From Burkholderiales bacterium (lineage in GTDB: Bacteria; Pseudomonadota; Gammaproteobacteria; Burkholderiales; Thiobacillaceae), in contig SXRG01000009.1 in NCBI GenBank assembly GCA_005793645.1, positions 1 to 10,179 on the forward strand: DNA of 10,179 nucleotides, given 5' to 3'. Below are positions 1-7,046 of this stretch, piece after piece (within the stretch, counting starts at the first letter, position 1; each line of letters starts with the position of its first letter). The notes under the pieces are model-generated. The model saw only the letters and a list, made by a program, of their open reading frames with translations. It made no database searches and was not told the origin of the DNA. The position numbers were made by a program, and so were the translations under genes.

Positions 1-267
1 CTTCATCAGGCCGAGACTACCTTCTTGGATCAGGTCGGCGTGGGGCAGGCCATAGCCGAGATAGCCACGGGAGACCGCCACGACCAGACGCAGGTGGGAG
101 AGCACCAGTTTGCGGGCGGCTTCGACATCCCCGTTGTCGCGCAGCCGACGGCCAAGCTCAACCTCCTCGTCCGCGGTCAGGAGCGGGAAACGGTGGGTTG
201 CCTGAATGTAGCTATCGATGCTACCTATGGATGTTGGGACAGGAAAGTGCAGGGTATCGGCAGTCAT
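1..267 (-). CDS. rpoH: RNA polymerase heat-shock sigma factor sigma-32, N-terminal 89 codons (partial)
   Basis: RpoH directs RNA polymerase to heat-shock promoters (chaperone and protease genes). Translating the minus strand from the ATG at 267-265 gives a protein opening MTADTLHFPVPTSIGSIDSY and continuing through LSHLRLVVAVSRGYLGYGLP and ADLIQEGSLGLMK. This is the sigma-70 family region 1.2 to 2.1 as found in RpoH; E. coli has LSHLRFVVHIARNYAGYGLP and ADLIQEGNIGLMK at the same place. The reading frame stays open to base 1, so the remaining two thirds of the gene lie outside the window. A good ribosome binding site, AAGGGAG, sits 6 bases before the ATG. The gene follows ftsX on the same strand after 86 bases, the usual gammaproteobacterial order, and has its own operator in that gap (300-326). 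Confidence 0.96.
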   Translation of the reverse strand, partial: MTADTLHFPVPTSIGSIDSYIQATHRFPLLTADEEVELGRRLRDNGDVEAARKLVLSHLRLVVAVSRGYLGYGLPHADLIQEGSLGLMK

Positions 268-299
268 GGCAAACTCCCTTGGTGTTGATGATCACAATT

Positions 300-326
300 T
301 TAGCACTCTATGATGCGGAGTGCTAG
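300..326 (-). promoter_or_regulatory. CIRCE operator (HrcA-binding inverted repeat) upstream of rpoH
   Basis: On the plus strand the sequence is TTAGCACTC, nine bases, then GAGTGCTAG. The CIRCE consensus is TTAGCACTC-N9-GAGTGCTAA, so 17 of 18 arm positions and the exact 9-base spacer match. On the minus strand (the rpoH direction) it reads CTAGCACTC-N9-GAGTGCTAA and ends 32 bases before the rpoH ATG. The 3' arm overlaps a -10-like TAAAAT (302-297, minus strand); no good -35 is seen at the expected distance, so the promoter itself is uncertain. CIRCE is the operator of the HrcA heat-shock repressor; that HrcA controls rpoH here is inferred. Confidence 0.85.
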
Positions 327-353
327 TGTTGCTAATAAGGGATGCTTATGGTG

Positions 354-1259
354 TTAATCGAAATCGCGCAGGGTATGGGCGACGGATAGCCAGGCACCGG
401 TCAGGCCAAGCAGGATGCCGCCAACCAAGAGGAGGGCACTGATGTGAAGATCCAGAGTGGCGAGGCGGAAGCTGCTGCCATAGGTCGTGGCGAGTTCGGC
501 CACGCTTTGGTTTAGCCAGAGGATCGCGAGTCCGGAGAAGATGAGCGCGGCTAAACTGCCTAGTAGGCCTTGCAGGGCACCAAAATAGAGGAAGGGGCGG
601 CGGATGAAGCGGTCAGTGGCTCCGATTAGGCGGGAGATCTCGATCTCGTCTCGCCGTGCGTAGATCTGCAGGCGGATGGTGTTGCCGGTGATGGCTGCCA
701 GTGACAGGGCGAGGACAGTGGCCAACAACCAGGTAAGACCAACGCCGAAGTCGAGCAGCGCGGCGAGGCGACGGGCCCACGCCTCGGCACTGGTGATAGC
801 GTCGACCTCGGGGCGTTGCCGGAGGCGCTGGTCAAGCTGGCGGATTTGTGCCGGACTGGCCTGAATGGGTTCAATGACTAGGGTGTGTGGTAAGGGGTTG
901 CTGGAGAGGCTGGAGAGGACATCGTCAAGGCCGCTGCGTTGAAGTTCAAGCAGGGCATCTTCGCGCGAAACGAAGCGTAGCTTGCGAATTCCGGGTTCGT
1001 TGCGCAGGGTTTCGGCAAGGCTAAGGGCCGTGGCCGTGTCAATCTTTGGCTTTAGAAAGACGGTTATTTCGGTGTGTTCGGTTAGGCCGCTTGAGGTACG
1101 GTCGAGATTGGTGATCAGGAGATAGAGCCCTGTGGGTAGGGACAGCGCAATGCCAATGACGAGGATGGAAAAGGCGCTGGCCAGGGGTTGTTCGCGCAGG
1201 CGCTGCCAAGCGGTGATCAGGCTATCGAGGTGATGTTGGGCATGGGTGCCGAGGGTCAT
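354..1259 (-). CDS. ftsX: Cell division protein FtsX (membrane subunit of FtsEX)
   Basis: FtsX is the integral membrane partner of the ATPase FtsE. The complex sits at the septal ring and relays ATP hydrolysis to periplasmic activators of peptidoglycan amidases. The 301-residue protein has the family layout: a cytoplasmic N-terminus, TM1 at about 28-51, a large periplasmic domain (about 52-168, with EITVFLKP near 64 and FVSREDALLEL near 96), then TM2 (about 171-192), TM3 (about 223-248) and TM4 (about 272-294). The cytoplasmic segment ARRDEIEISRLIGATDRFIR (201-220) between TM2 and TM3 is the FtsX/ABC-3 permease hallmark. Its ATG overlaps the ftsE stop by 4 bases (ATGA), implying translational coupling. 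It stops with TAA 27 bases upstream of the CIRCE site. Confidence 0.96.
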   Translation of the reverse strand: MTLGTHAQHHLDSLITAWQRLREQPLASAFSILVIGIALSLPTGLYLLITNLDRTSSGLTEHTEITVFLKPKIDTATALSLAETLRNEPGIRKLRFVSREDALLELQRSGLDDVLSSLSSNPLPHTLVIEPIQASPAQIRQLDQRLRQRPEVDAITSAEAWARRLAALLDFGVGLTWLLATVLALSLAAITGNTIRLQIYARRDEIEISRLIGATDRFIRRPFLYFGALQGLLGSLAALIFSGLAILWLNQSVAELATTYGSSFRLATLDLHISALLLVGGILLGLTGAWLSVAHTLRDFD

Positions 1260-1906
1260 GACAGGTTCCCATTGGCAAGGGTCAGGCGGCGTTTTCCATA
1301 GCGTGCGATCAGATCCTGATCATGGGTAGCGATGAGAATGGTGTCGCCGCTTTCGTTGAGGGCTTGAAGGATGCCCATGATCTCGTGGGCGTAATCGTCG
1401 TCGAGGTTGGCGGTGGGTTCGTCGGCCAGGATGAGTCGAGGGCGTCCGACGATGGCGCGGGCGATGCACAGGCGTTGCTGTTCGCCTCCGGAGAGCGTGA
1501 CGGGTCGGCTGCGCTCGCGGTTGGCCAGACCGACTTTTTCTAGGGCTGCGCGGGCCCGGCGGGTAGCTTCTGTGCGGCTGATTTCGCGGATATGCAGGGG
1601 CAGCAGGACATTGTCAAGCACACTACGATCGTAGAGGAGTTTGTGGTCCTGGAAGATCATGCCGATGTTGAGCCGGAAATAGGGCAGGGTTGCACGGCGT
1701 AGGCGGGAGGTGTCTTCATTGCCGATCTTGATGTGGCCGGAGGTCGGTTTTTCGAGGCTGCCGATGAGTTTGAGCAGGGTGCTTTTGCCTGCGCCCGAAC
1801 GCCCGGTGATAAAGACCATCTCGCCGTGCGGGATGTACAGGCTCACATTGGCCATGGCGACATGGCCGCCTGGATAACGCTTGGTGACATCAATGAGTTC
1901 AATCAT
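1256..1906 (-). CDS. ftsE: Cell division ATP-binding protein FtsE
   Basis: FtsE is the ABC-type ATPase of the FtsEX divisome complex, at the cytoplasmic face of the inner membrane. The 216 residues show every ABC motif in order: Walker A GRSGAGKST (35-43), Q-loop Gln86 in MIFQDHKLL, signature LSGGEQQR (138-145), Walker B LILADEPTANLD (158-169) and the H-loop His195 in ATHD. The length is close to that of E. coli FtsE (222). MIFQDHKLLYDRSVLDNV (83-100) is typical of FtsE rather than of other small ABC ATPases. It lies between ftsY and ftsX with ATGA overlaps on both sides, so all three are probably made from one message. Confidence 0.97.
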   Translation of the reverse strand: MIELIDVTKRYPGGHVAMANVSLYIPHGEMVFITGRSGAGKSTLLKLIGSLEKPTSGHIKIGNEDTSRLRRATLPYFRLNIGMIFQDHKLLYDRSVLDNVLLPLHIREISRTEATRRARAALEKVGLANRERSRPVTLSGGEQQRLCIARAIVGRPRLILADEPTANLDDDYAHEIMGILQALNESGDTILIATHDQDLIARYGKRRLTLANGNLS

Positions 1907-2871
1907 GGTGACTCTTCGAACAGGGCGTCGACAAATTCCAGTGCCCGGAAGGGTTGCAGGTCGTCCAGTCCTTCGCCCACCCCGATGTAACGCACAGGAA
2001 TGGGGTGTTTGCGTGCCAGGGCCGCAATCACGCCGCCCTTGGCGGTGCCGTCGAGCGTGGTTAGGATGAGGCCGGTAACGCCGATGGCCGCGCCAAAGGC
2101 CTGCACCTGGGCCAGGGCGTTTTGACCGGTGTTGGCATCGAGCACCAGCAGAACCTCGTGGGGTGCGCTGGGGTCGGTTTTTTCGATCACGCGGCGTATC
2201 TTGCGGATCTCGTCCATCAGATGCAACTGGGTCGGGAGTCGGCCGGCCGTATCGGCCAGCACAACATCAATGTGACGGGCACGCGCGGCCTGGATGGCAT
2301 CGAAGATGACGGCGGCAGGGTCTTGAGAGCCACCACCAATGACCTCTACCTGGTTACGCTCACCCCAGACGGCGAGTTGTTCACGAGCGGCGGCACGGAA
2401 GGTGTCGCCAGCAGCGAGTAGGACCTTGAGCCCTTGTTCCTGATAGCGTTTGGCGAGTTTGCCAATAGTGGTGGTCTTGCCGGCGCCGTTGACCCCTGCG
2501 AGCATGATGACAAAGGGTTTGTGGTGGGTGACATCCAGAGGCATTTCCAGCGGCGTGAGGAGGTCGGTGAGGATGGTGCGCAAGGCCGCTCGTAGATCGG
2601 CGCTGTCTTCAATTCGATCCCGCTTGACACGCGCTTTCAAGGCCGTGAGGATATGTTCGGTTGCGGCTACCCCACAGTCAGCGGTGATCAGTAGTTCTTC
2701 CAGTTCGTCGTAGAGCGCGGCATCGATGCGTGTATGGCGTGCGAACAGGGCCGTGAAGGGCGTTGCCAGCGCGGCCCGGGTCTTGCTCAGACCTGTCTTG
2801 AGGCGCCCCAGCCAGCCGGTGGGCTTTGTTGCTGGGGCGGTGTCGGACGGTGGGGTGGATTTGAAAAACAC
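1903..2871 (-). CDS. ftsY: Signal recognition particle receptor FtsY
   Basis: FtsY is the SRP receptor GTPase that docks ribosome-Ffh complexes at the inner membrane and hands nascent membrane proteins to SecYEG. The N domain helices span about 25-105. The G domain has G1 GVNGAGKTT (126-134), the insertion-box motif DTFRAAA (156-162), G3 DTAGR (207-211), then LDANTGQNA (244-252) and the C-terminal RYIGVGEGLDDLQPF (294-308). At the G4 site the expected TKLD reads TTLD (271-274), otherwise within a normal LDGTAKGG. At 322 residues it lacks the long acidic A domain of E. coli FtsY (497) and carries only a short N-terminal tail. The start is GTG (2871-2869), chosen for the FFKS opening; no clear Shine-Dalgarno precedes it. 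Confidence 0.96.
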   Translation of the reverse strand: MFFKSTPPSDTAPATKPTGWLGRLKTGLSKTRAALATPFTALFARHTRIDAALYDELEELLITADCGVAATEHILTALKARVKRDRIEDSADLRAALRTILTDLLTPLEMPLDVTHHKPFVIMLAGVNGAGKTTTIGKLAKRYQEQGLKVLLAAGDTFRAAAREQLAVWGERNQVEVIGGGSQDPAAVIFDAIQAARARHIDVVLADTAGRLPTQLHLMDEIRKIRRVIEKTDPSAPHEVLLVLDANTGQNALAQVQAFGAAIGVTGLILTTLDGTAKGGVIAALARKHPIPVRYIGVGEGLDDLQPFRALEFVDALFEESP

Positions 2872-2907
2872 GAGGATTCTTGAATGACTCAGTTTGGAAT
2901 TTGGAAA

Positions 2908-2935
2908 AATATACCATGCCCTGCCCCTTTGTGAA
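2908..2935 (-). promoter_or_regulatory. Probable sigma-70 promoter of the ftsY-ftsE-ftsX operon
   Basis: Read on the minus strand, TTCACA (2935-2930, 5 of 6 to TTGACA) is followed after 16 bases by TATATT (2913-2908, 5 of 6 to TATAAT). Transcription would begin near 2901, giving about 30 bases of leader before the ftsY GTG. The element overlaps the first codons of the divergent M16 peptidase gene, so expression of the two operons may interfere. This is a consensus match only. Confidence 0.5.
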
Positions 2936-4331
2936 GATTAAGCGCGCGCCTGTTCACAGCATTCTCGGCTTAGTCATCGGGCTTATTCTCGGCCTGATGC
3001 CGCTGGCGACCATGGCTACGGTCAGTGAGCGACTGCTGGCCAACGGTCTCAAAGTGATCGTTAAGGAAGACCATCGCGCGCCCGTGGCTGTAGCGCAGGT
3101 GTGGTATCGCGCAGGGAGCATGGATGAGTCTTATGGTTCGACCGGGGTGGCACACCTGCTCGAACACATGATGTTCAAAGGTACGCCCAAGGTGCCGGCG
3201 GGTGAGTTTTCAAAGCGTATTGCGGCCCTTGGCGGGCGCGAGAACGCCTTCACTTCGCGTGATCACACGGCGTACTTCCAGACTTTACAGGCTGGGCACC
3301 TGGAGCAGGCTATGGCCTTGGAATCCGATCGTATGGCGCATCTGACTTTGGCCCCGGAGGCCTTCGCCAAGGAGATTGAGGTGGTCAAGGAAGAGCGCCG
3401 TTTGCGTACCGATGACAATCCCCATTCGCGGTTGTATGAACAACTGATGGCGCTGGCCTATACCGAGCACCCTTATCGCCATCCGGTCATTGGCTGGATG
3501 AATGATCTCGAGAACATGACGGTGGCGGATGCCCGGCAATGGTATGACCGTTGGTATGCGCCCAATAATGCTGTCCTGGTGGTGGCTGGCGATGTGCAAG
3601 CGGATCTGGTCTTTGCCTGGGCCGAGAAATATTATGGGGTTATTCCGCGCCGCGCCATTCCGTTCCGCAAGGTCTTGACCGAGCCGGAACCGCCGGGCGG
3701 TCGGCATGTTGTGGTGCGTGCACCGGCCAAGTCATCGGTCGCGATCCTGGCTTGGCCGGTGCCGCGTTTGCAGAAACCGGCGACGGATGTGGAGCCCTAC
3801 GCGTTGGAAATCCTCGCCGGGGTGCTGGATGGCCACGGCTCGGCACGGCTCCCGCAGGCCTTGGTTAAGACGCAGCGGGTGGCTCTTGATGTGGACGCTG
3901 GTTATGACCCGGTGTCGCGCGGTCCGACACAGTTCGTGATTAGCCTGACATCGATGGAGGGTCGCCCGTTGTCGGATGCAGTGGATGCACTCAAGCGTGA
4001 ACTGCAACGCCTCGTGACGGATGGGGTGAGCGAGGCTGAACTGGCCCGTGCCAAGGCGCAGGTCGTTGCCGGACAGGTGTTTCAGCAGGATTCTCTATTT
4101 TACCAAGCGATGCAGATCGGCGAGTGGGAGGTGGCTGGGTTATCCTGGCGTGATCGCACCGTGCGTTTTGAGCGGCTGAGGGCTGTAACATCAGACCAGT
4201 TGCGTGCTGTGGCTGAAAAATATTTGCGTGATATACGTATGACATTTGCGGAACTGGACCCATTGCCCATGCCATTGGCTTCGCCAGAAGGTCGTCCGGC
4301 AGCGGCTTCTGGAGGTGCTCATGTTCGCTAA
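2916..4331 (+). CDS. Exported M16 family zinc peptidase, catalytic (HXXEH) subunit
   Basis: This is a secreted M16B (insulinase/pitrilysin/processing-peptidase family) metallopeptidase of about 471 residues. A signal peptide with hydrophobic core LGLVIGLILGLMPLA (17-31) precedes a probable cleavage near MATMATV. The inverted zinc motif is intact: HLLEH at 80-84, with the third ligand a Glu of VVKEERR (159/160), about 76 residues on as in the family. The C-terminal half has no RGLAY-type Arg/Tyr element; the downstream gene supplies one, suggesting a heterodimer. The frame opens at TTG 2880; ATG 2916 was chosen, but GTG 2931 (MKIKRAPVHSILGL) would give a more classical signal peptide. The 3' end overlaps the next gene by 11 bases. 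Natural substrates are unknown. Confidence 0.9.
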   Translation: MPCPFVKIKRAPVHSILGLVIGLILGLMPLATMATVSERLLANGLKVIVKEDHRAPVAVAQVWYRAGSMDESYGSTGVAHLLEHMMFKGTPKVPAGEFSKRIAALGGRENAFTSRDHTAYFQTLQAGHLEQAMALESDRMAHLTLAPEAFAKEIEVVKEERRLRTDDNPHSRLYEQLMALAYTEHPYRHPVIGWMNDLENMTVADARQWYDRWYAPNNAVLVVAGDVQADLVFAWAEKYYGVIPRRAIPFRKVLTEPEPPGGRHVVVRAPAKSSVAILAWPVPRLQKPATDVEPYALEILAGVLDGHGSARLPQALVKTQRVALDVDAGYDPVSRGPTQFVISLTSMEGRPLSDAVDALKRELQRLVTDGVSEAELARAKAQVVAGQVFQQDSLFYQAMQIGEWEVAGLSWRDRTVRFERLRAVTSDQLRAVAEKYLRDIRMTFAELDPLPMPLASPEGRPAAASGGAHVR

Positions 4332-5652
4332 CCGGATTTTTGTTATGGCGCTGACGGGCCTATTGGCCTTGCCTGCCCTGGCGGGGCTGGATGTTCAGCA
4401 GTGGCGCACCGCCAATGGGGCGCGGGTTTATTTTGTGGCCAACCATGACCTTCCGATGTTGGATGTCAGCGCCAGTTTTGAGGCGGGGACGGCACGCGAT
4501 ACGGAGGCGACAGCCGGTCTGTCCAGGATGACCCATGTCTTGATGCGTTTGGGCGCAGGTGGCTCGGGTGTGGATGGATTGAACGAGCGGCAGATTGCCG
4601 AGCGTCTGGCGGATGTCGGGGCCGTGATGACGCAATCACAGGATGCAGATCGTGCCACTTTTTCCGTGCGTACATTAAGTGGCGCACTCGAACGCGAGTC
4701 TGCGCTGAAGGTGTTGCAGGCTGTGTTGAGTCGGCCTAATTTTGACCCGGCCGTCCTGAGCCGCGAGAAGGCGCGTGCTATCGCTGGCCTGCGCGAGGGT
4801 GAAACGCAGCCTGAATTTATCGCCGAACGGGCATTTTCCGCACGCGTCTTTGGCACGCACCCATATGGTTTGCACGAGCGTATTGAGTCCCTTGCCGGAC
4901 TTGAAGCAACGCAACTGGCGGCCTTTCATCGTCAATATTACCGGGCGGCCAACCTGACGTTGGTCATGATGGGGGATATCGATCGCCCAACGGCAGAGGC
5001 CATCGCGCAGCAATTGGTGCAGGGACTACCGGGCGGCTCGGCCGCTGAGCCGTTACCGGTGGTATCGCAGCGCGATCGAGCCGAGACGGTGGTTGTGCCG
5101 CACCACGCGACGCAAAGCCACTTGTTGATGGGTCTGCCGGGGATGACGCGCGATGATCCGGAGTATTTCCCCTTGTTGGTGGGTAATTATATTCTTGGCG
5201 GGGGGGGCTTTGATTCGCGCCTGATGCAGGAGGTCCGCGATCGGCGAGGTCTTGCGTACAGCGTGCACAGCTATTTCTTGCCGTTGCGGCAGCGCGGGGC
5301 CTTTGAAATTGGTCTGCAAACGCGTCGTGAGGCGACGGACGAGGCGCTGTCTGTCGTGCGGGCGACGGTGCAGCGCTTTATTAACGAGGGACCGACTGAA
5401 GTCGAGTTGAAACAGGCGCAGGCCAACCTCATTGGCAGTTTCCCTCTGCGTCTCGACAGCAATAAAAAGATCGTTGAACACTTGGCCATGTTGGGGTTTT
5501 ATGGCCTGCCGCTAACCTGGTTGGAGGATTACCCGCGCCGGGTAGCGGCGGTGACCCTAGAGGATATCCGACGCGCCTTCCGAGCCCGGGTTGCGCTCGA
5601 TCAGATGGTGACCGTGGTGGTCGGTGGGCAGGTCGCGCGTGGCGGGAAATAG
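4321..5652 (+). CDS. Exported M16 family protein, non-catalytic partner subunit (Arg/Tyr type)
   Basis: This is a second M16 protein of 443 residues, starting at ATG 4321 with a strong Shine-Dalgarno GGAGG (4311-4315), 5 bases upstream and inside the previous gene. A clear signal peptide, MFANRIFVMALTGLLALPAL followed by AG, predicts periplasmic export. The zinc site is lost: where the partner has HLLEH this protein reads RMTHV (69-73). It keeps the C-terminal element VRDRRGLAYSV (305-315), with Arg306 and Tyr313 as candidates for the Arg/Tyr pair that non-catalytic M16B subunits contribute to substrate binding. Together with the upstream gene it forms the familiar tandem pair with a split active site. 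Translational coupling is likely from the 11-base overlap. Confidence 0.9.
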   Translation: MFANRIFVMALTGLLALPALAGLDVQQWRTANGARVYFVANHDLPMLDVSASFEAGTARDTEATAGLSRMTHVLMRLGAGGSGVDGLNERQIAERLADVGAVMTQSQDADRATFSVRTLSGALERESALKVLQAVLSRPNFDPAVLSREKARAIAGLREGETQPEFIAERAFSARVFGTHPYGLHERIESLAGLEATQLAAFHRQYYRAANLTLVMMGDIDRPTAEAIAQQLVQGLPGGSAAEPLPVVSQRDRAETVVVPHHATQSHLLMGLPGMTRDDPEYFPLLVGNYILGGGGFDSRLMQEVRDRRGLAYSVHSYFLPLRQRGAFEIGLQTRREATDEALSVVRATVQRFINEGPTEVELKQAQANLIGSFPLRLDSNKKIVEHLAMLGFYGLPLTWLEDYPRRVAAVTLEDIRRAFRARVALDQMVTVVVGGQVARGGK

Positions 5653-6223
5653 ATCGACAAAGAGGGCCGGCAACAGTGTTCGCATCATCGGCGGCACTTG
5701 GCGTGGGCGGCGCTTGCCGTTTCCCGATGTGCCTGGGCTTAGGCCGACGCCAGATCGGGTACGCGAAACCCTGTTCAATTGGTTGGGGCAGCGTTTGACA
5801 GGCCTGCGCTGCCTGGATCTTTTTTCCGGGAGTGGCGCCTTGGGCCTTGAGGCCGCTTCGCGCGGGGCTGCCGAGGTGACCTTGGTTGAGGCCGATGCGC
5901 GGGCTTTTGTGGCCTTACAGGGGCATTGTCGCGACCTGGCGGCGACTCAGGTTCGCGTACTACGCGGCGATGCTTTGGCGTGGCTTAAGACGCAACCTGA
6001 GGTTGATCCATCGGGGTATGACTTGATTTTTCTCGATCCGCCTTTCGGTGCGGGGCTGTTGACGCCGGGTTTGCAACTCGTCACCCCTTTGCTGAGGCCG
6101 GGGGGTACAATCTACGCCGAGTTTGATGTCCCACCGGATCTTTCCGCGTGGGAGGTCTGGCGTGAAGGGCGCGCCGGGCGGACCCGACAGGTGTTGTTGA
6201 GACGGTCTGAAGAGACGCCATAA
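5639..6223 (+). CDS. rsmD: 16S rRNA (guanine(966)-N2)-methyltransferase RsmD
   Basis: RsmD methylates N2 of G966 of 16S rRNA on the assembling 30S subunit, using S-adenosylmethionine. The Rossmann methyltransferase motifs are clear: VRIIGGTWRGRRL (14-26, the RsmD N-terminal signature), LRPTPDRVRETLFNWL (34-49), SAM motif I DLFSGSGALG (60-69), the acidic end of strand 2 LVEADARA (82-89), and catalytic DPPF (133-136) in LIFLDPPF. From GTG 5639 the protein is 194 residues, near the E. coli length (198). GTG 5624 in the same frame is an alternative giving 199. Either start overlaps the end of the M16 gene. The TAA at 6221-6223 lies six bases before the coaD ATG. Confidence 0.95.
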   Translation: MAGNRSTKRAGNSVRIIGGTWRGRRLPFPDVPGLRPTPDRVRETLFNWLGQRLTGLRCLDLFSGSGALGLEAASRGAAEVTLVEADARAFVALQGHCRDLAATQVRVLRGDALAWLKTQPEVDPSGYDLIFLDPPFGAGLLTPGLQLVTPLLRPGGTIYAEFDVPPDLSAWEVWREGRAGRTRQVLLRRSEETP

Positions 6224-6229
6224 TTGACT

Positions 6230-6712
6230 ATGAGCAAGATCCTATACCCCGGAACATTTGACCCGCTGACGCGTGGCCACGAAGATCTCGTTAAGCGTGC
6301 GGCCGGGATCTTTGATCAGGTGATCGTTGCGGTGGCGGCGAGCGCCAGCAAGGATCCGTTATTCTCTTTGGAGGAGCGGATCGAACTGGCTCGGGCGGTA
6401 TTGTCCGGCCTGCCTAATGTGCAGGTAATCGGGTTCAGGGGTTTGTTGATCGATTTGGCGCGGCGGGAAGGAACTCGCTTGGTGTTGCGTGGCCTGCGTG
6501 CGGTGTCGGACTTTGAATACGAATTCCAGCTTGCGGGCATGAACCGCATGCTTTTGCCGGATCTGGAGACCGTTTTCCTCACTCCGGATGGGCAGTATAT
6601 GTTTTTGTCAGCAACGATGGTGCGCGAGATTGCGCGCCTGGGTGGTGAGATTGATGCGTTTGTCTCGCCCCTGATTGCCGAGCGCGTGATTGCCCGATTA
6701 AAATTAGCTTAG
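6230..6712 (+). CDS. coaD: Phosphopantetheine adenylyltransferase (PPAT)
   Basis: CoaD transfers AMP from ATP to 4'-phosphopantetheine, giving dephospho-CoA, the penultimate step of coenzyme A synthesis in the cytoplasm. The 160-residue product (E. coli 159) opens with ILYPGTFDPLTRGHEDLV; TRGH (14-17) is the nucleotidyltransferase (T/H)xGH motif. Further family marks are VLRGLRAVSDFEYEFQLAGM near 88 and the C-terminal SATMVREIARLGGEIDAFV. The ATG at 6230 matches the family N-terminus; a TTG at 6224 in the same frame directly abuts the rsmD stop. The Shine-Dalgarno is weak, so coupling to rsmD is likely. rsmD-coaD adjacency is common in bacteria. Confidence 0.96.
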   Translation: MSKILYPGTFDPLTRGHEDLVKRAAGIFDQVIVAVAASASKDPLFSLEERIELARAVLSGLPNVQVIGFRGLLIDLARREGTRLVLRGLRAVSDFEYEFQLAGMNRMLLPDLETVFLTPDGQYMFLSATMVREIARLGGEIDAFVSPLIAERVIARLKLA

Positions 6713-6729
6713 TTACGAAAGGAAGCGCC

Positions 6730-6978
6730 ATGGCTTTGATGATTACCGATGAATGTATCAATTGCGATGTTTGTGAGCCGGAATGCCCGAATGATGCGAT
6801 CTCGCAGGGCGATGATATTTACATCATCGATCCGAACAAGTGCACGGAGTGCGTCGGACATTACGAGGTACCCCAGTGCCGTGAGGTGTGTCCGGTCGAT
6901 TGCATTCCGATGAACCCGGATTATGTCGAGACACCGGAGCAGTTGATGGAGAAATATCATAAGCTGACCGGCGCCTGA
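6730..6978 (+). CDS. fdx: Alvin-type 2[4Fe-4S] ferredoxin (YfhL family)
   Basis: This is an 82-residue electron carrier with two 4Fe-4S cluster sites. Cluster Cys are C9, C12, C15, C19 (C-x2-C-x2-C-x3-C-P) and C38, C41, C50, C54, where eight residues (VGHYEVPQ) separate the second and third Cys of the second site instead of two. There is an extra Cys58 and a C-terminal helical tail (ETPEQLMEKYHKL). The insertion, the ninth Cys and the tail define the Allochromatium vinosum ferredoxin type, and the N-terminal half is almost identical to that protein as I recall it. These ferredoxins have very low, widely separated redox potentials; the physiological partner is uncertain. The ribosome binding site AAAGGAAG lies 4 bases before the ATG. 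coaD ends 17 bases upstream, so co-transcription is likely. Confidence 0.96.
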   Translation: MALMITDECINCDVCEPECPNDAISQGDDIYIIDPNKCTECVGHYEVPQCREVCPVDCIPMNPDYVETPEQLMEKYHKLTGA

Positions 6979-6997
6979 TCGTGCCTCTAGTTGTAAA

Positions 6998-7022
6998 AAA
7001 GGCCCCGCAATGCGGGGCCTTT
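6998..7022. terminator. Bidirectional Rho-independent terminator between fdx and prlC
   Basis: A perfect 11-base-pair stem, AAAGGCCCCGC (6998-7008) with GCGGGGCCTTT (7012-7022), closes a 3-base loop. On the minus strand it is followed by an unbroken run of six T (7000-6995), a strong terminator for the cnoX-prlC operon. On the plus strand the T run is short (TTTGTGTT), giving a weaker terminator for the peptidase-rsmD-coaD-fdx operon. It lies 19 bases after the fdx stop and 24 bases beyond the prlC stop, between convergent genes. Confidence 0.9.
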
Positions 7023-7046
7023 GTGTTGGGGCGGGCGTAACCGTGC

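Noticed and set aside
25..288. An 87-codon open frame on the plus strand at the left edge
   Set aside because: The opposite strand encodes the unmistakable N-terminus of RpoH, so this frame is its shadow.
300..326. The inverted repeat after ftsX as a transcription terminator
   Set aside because: The stem is interrupted by a 9-base loop, has no following T run on the minus strand (AAAATTG), and matches the CIRCE operator almost perfectly.
3285..3707. A 140-codon open frame on the minus strand opposite the first M16 gene
   Set aside because: Antisense shadow: the plus-strand frame carries a full M16 domain, and the reverse frame has no recognisable motif or ribosome binding site.
5053..5481. 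A 142-codon open frame on the minus strand opposite the second M16 gene
   Set aside because: It mirrors a conserved coding region and its composition looks like reversed codons, with no family signature.
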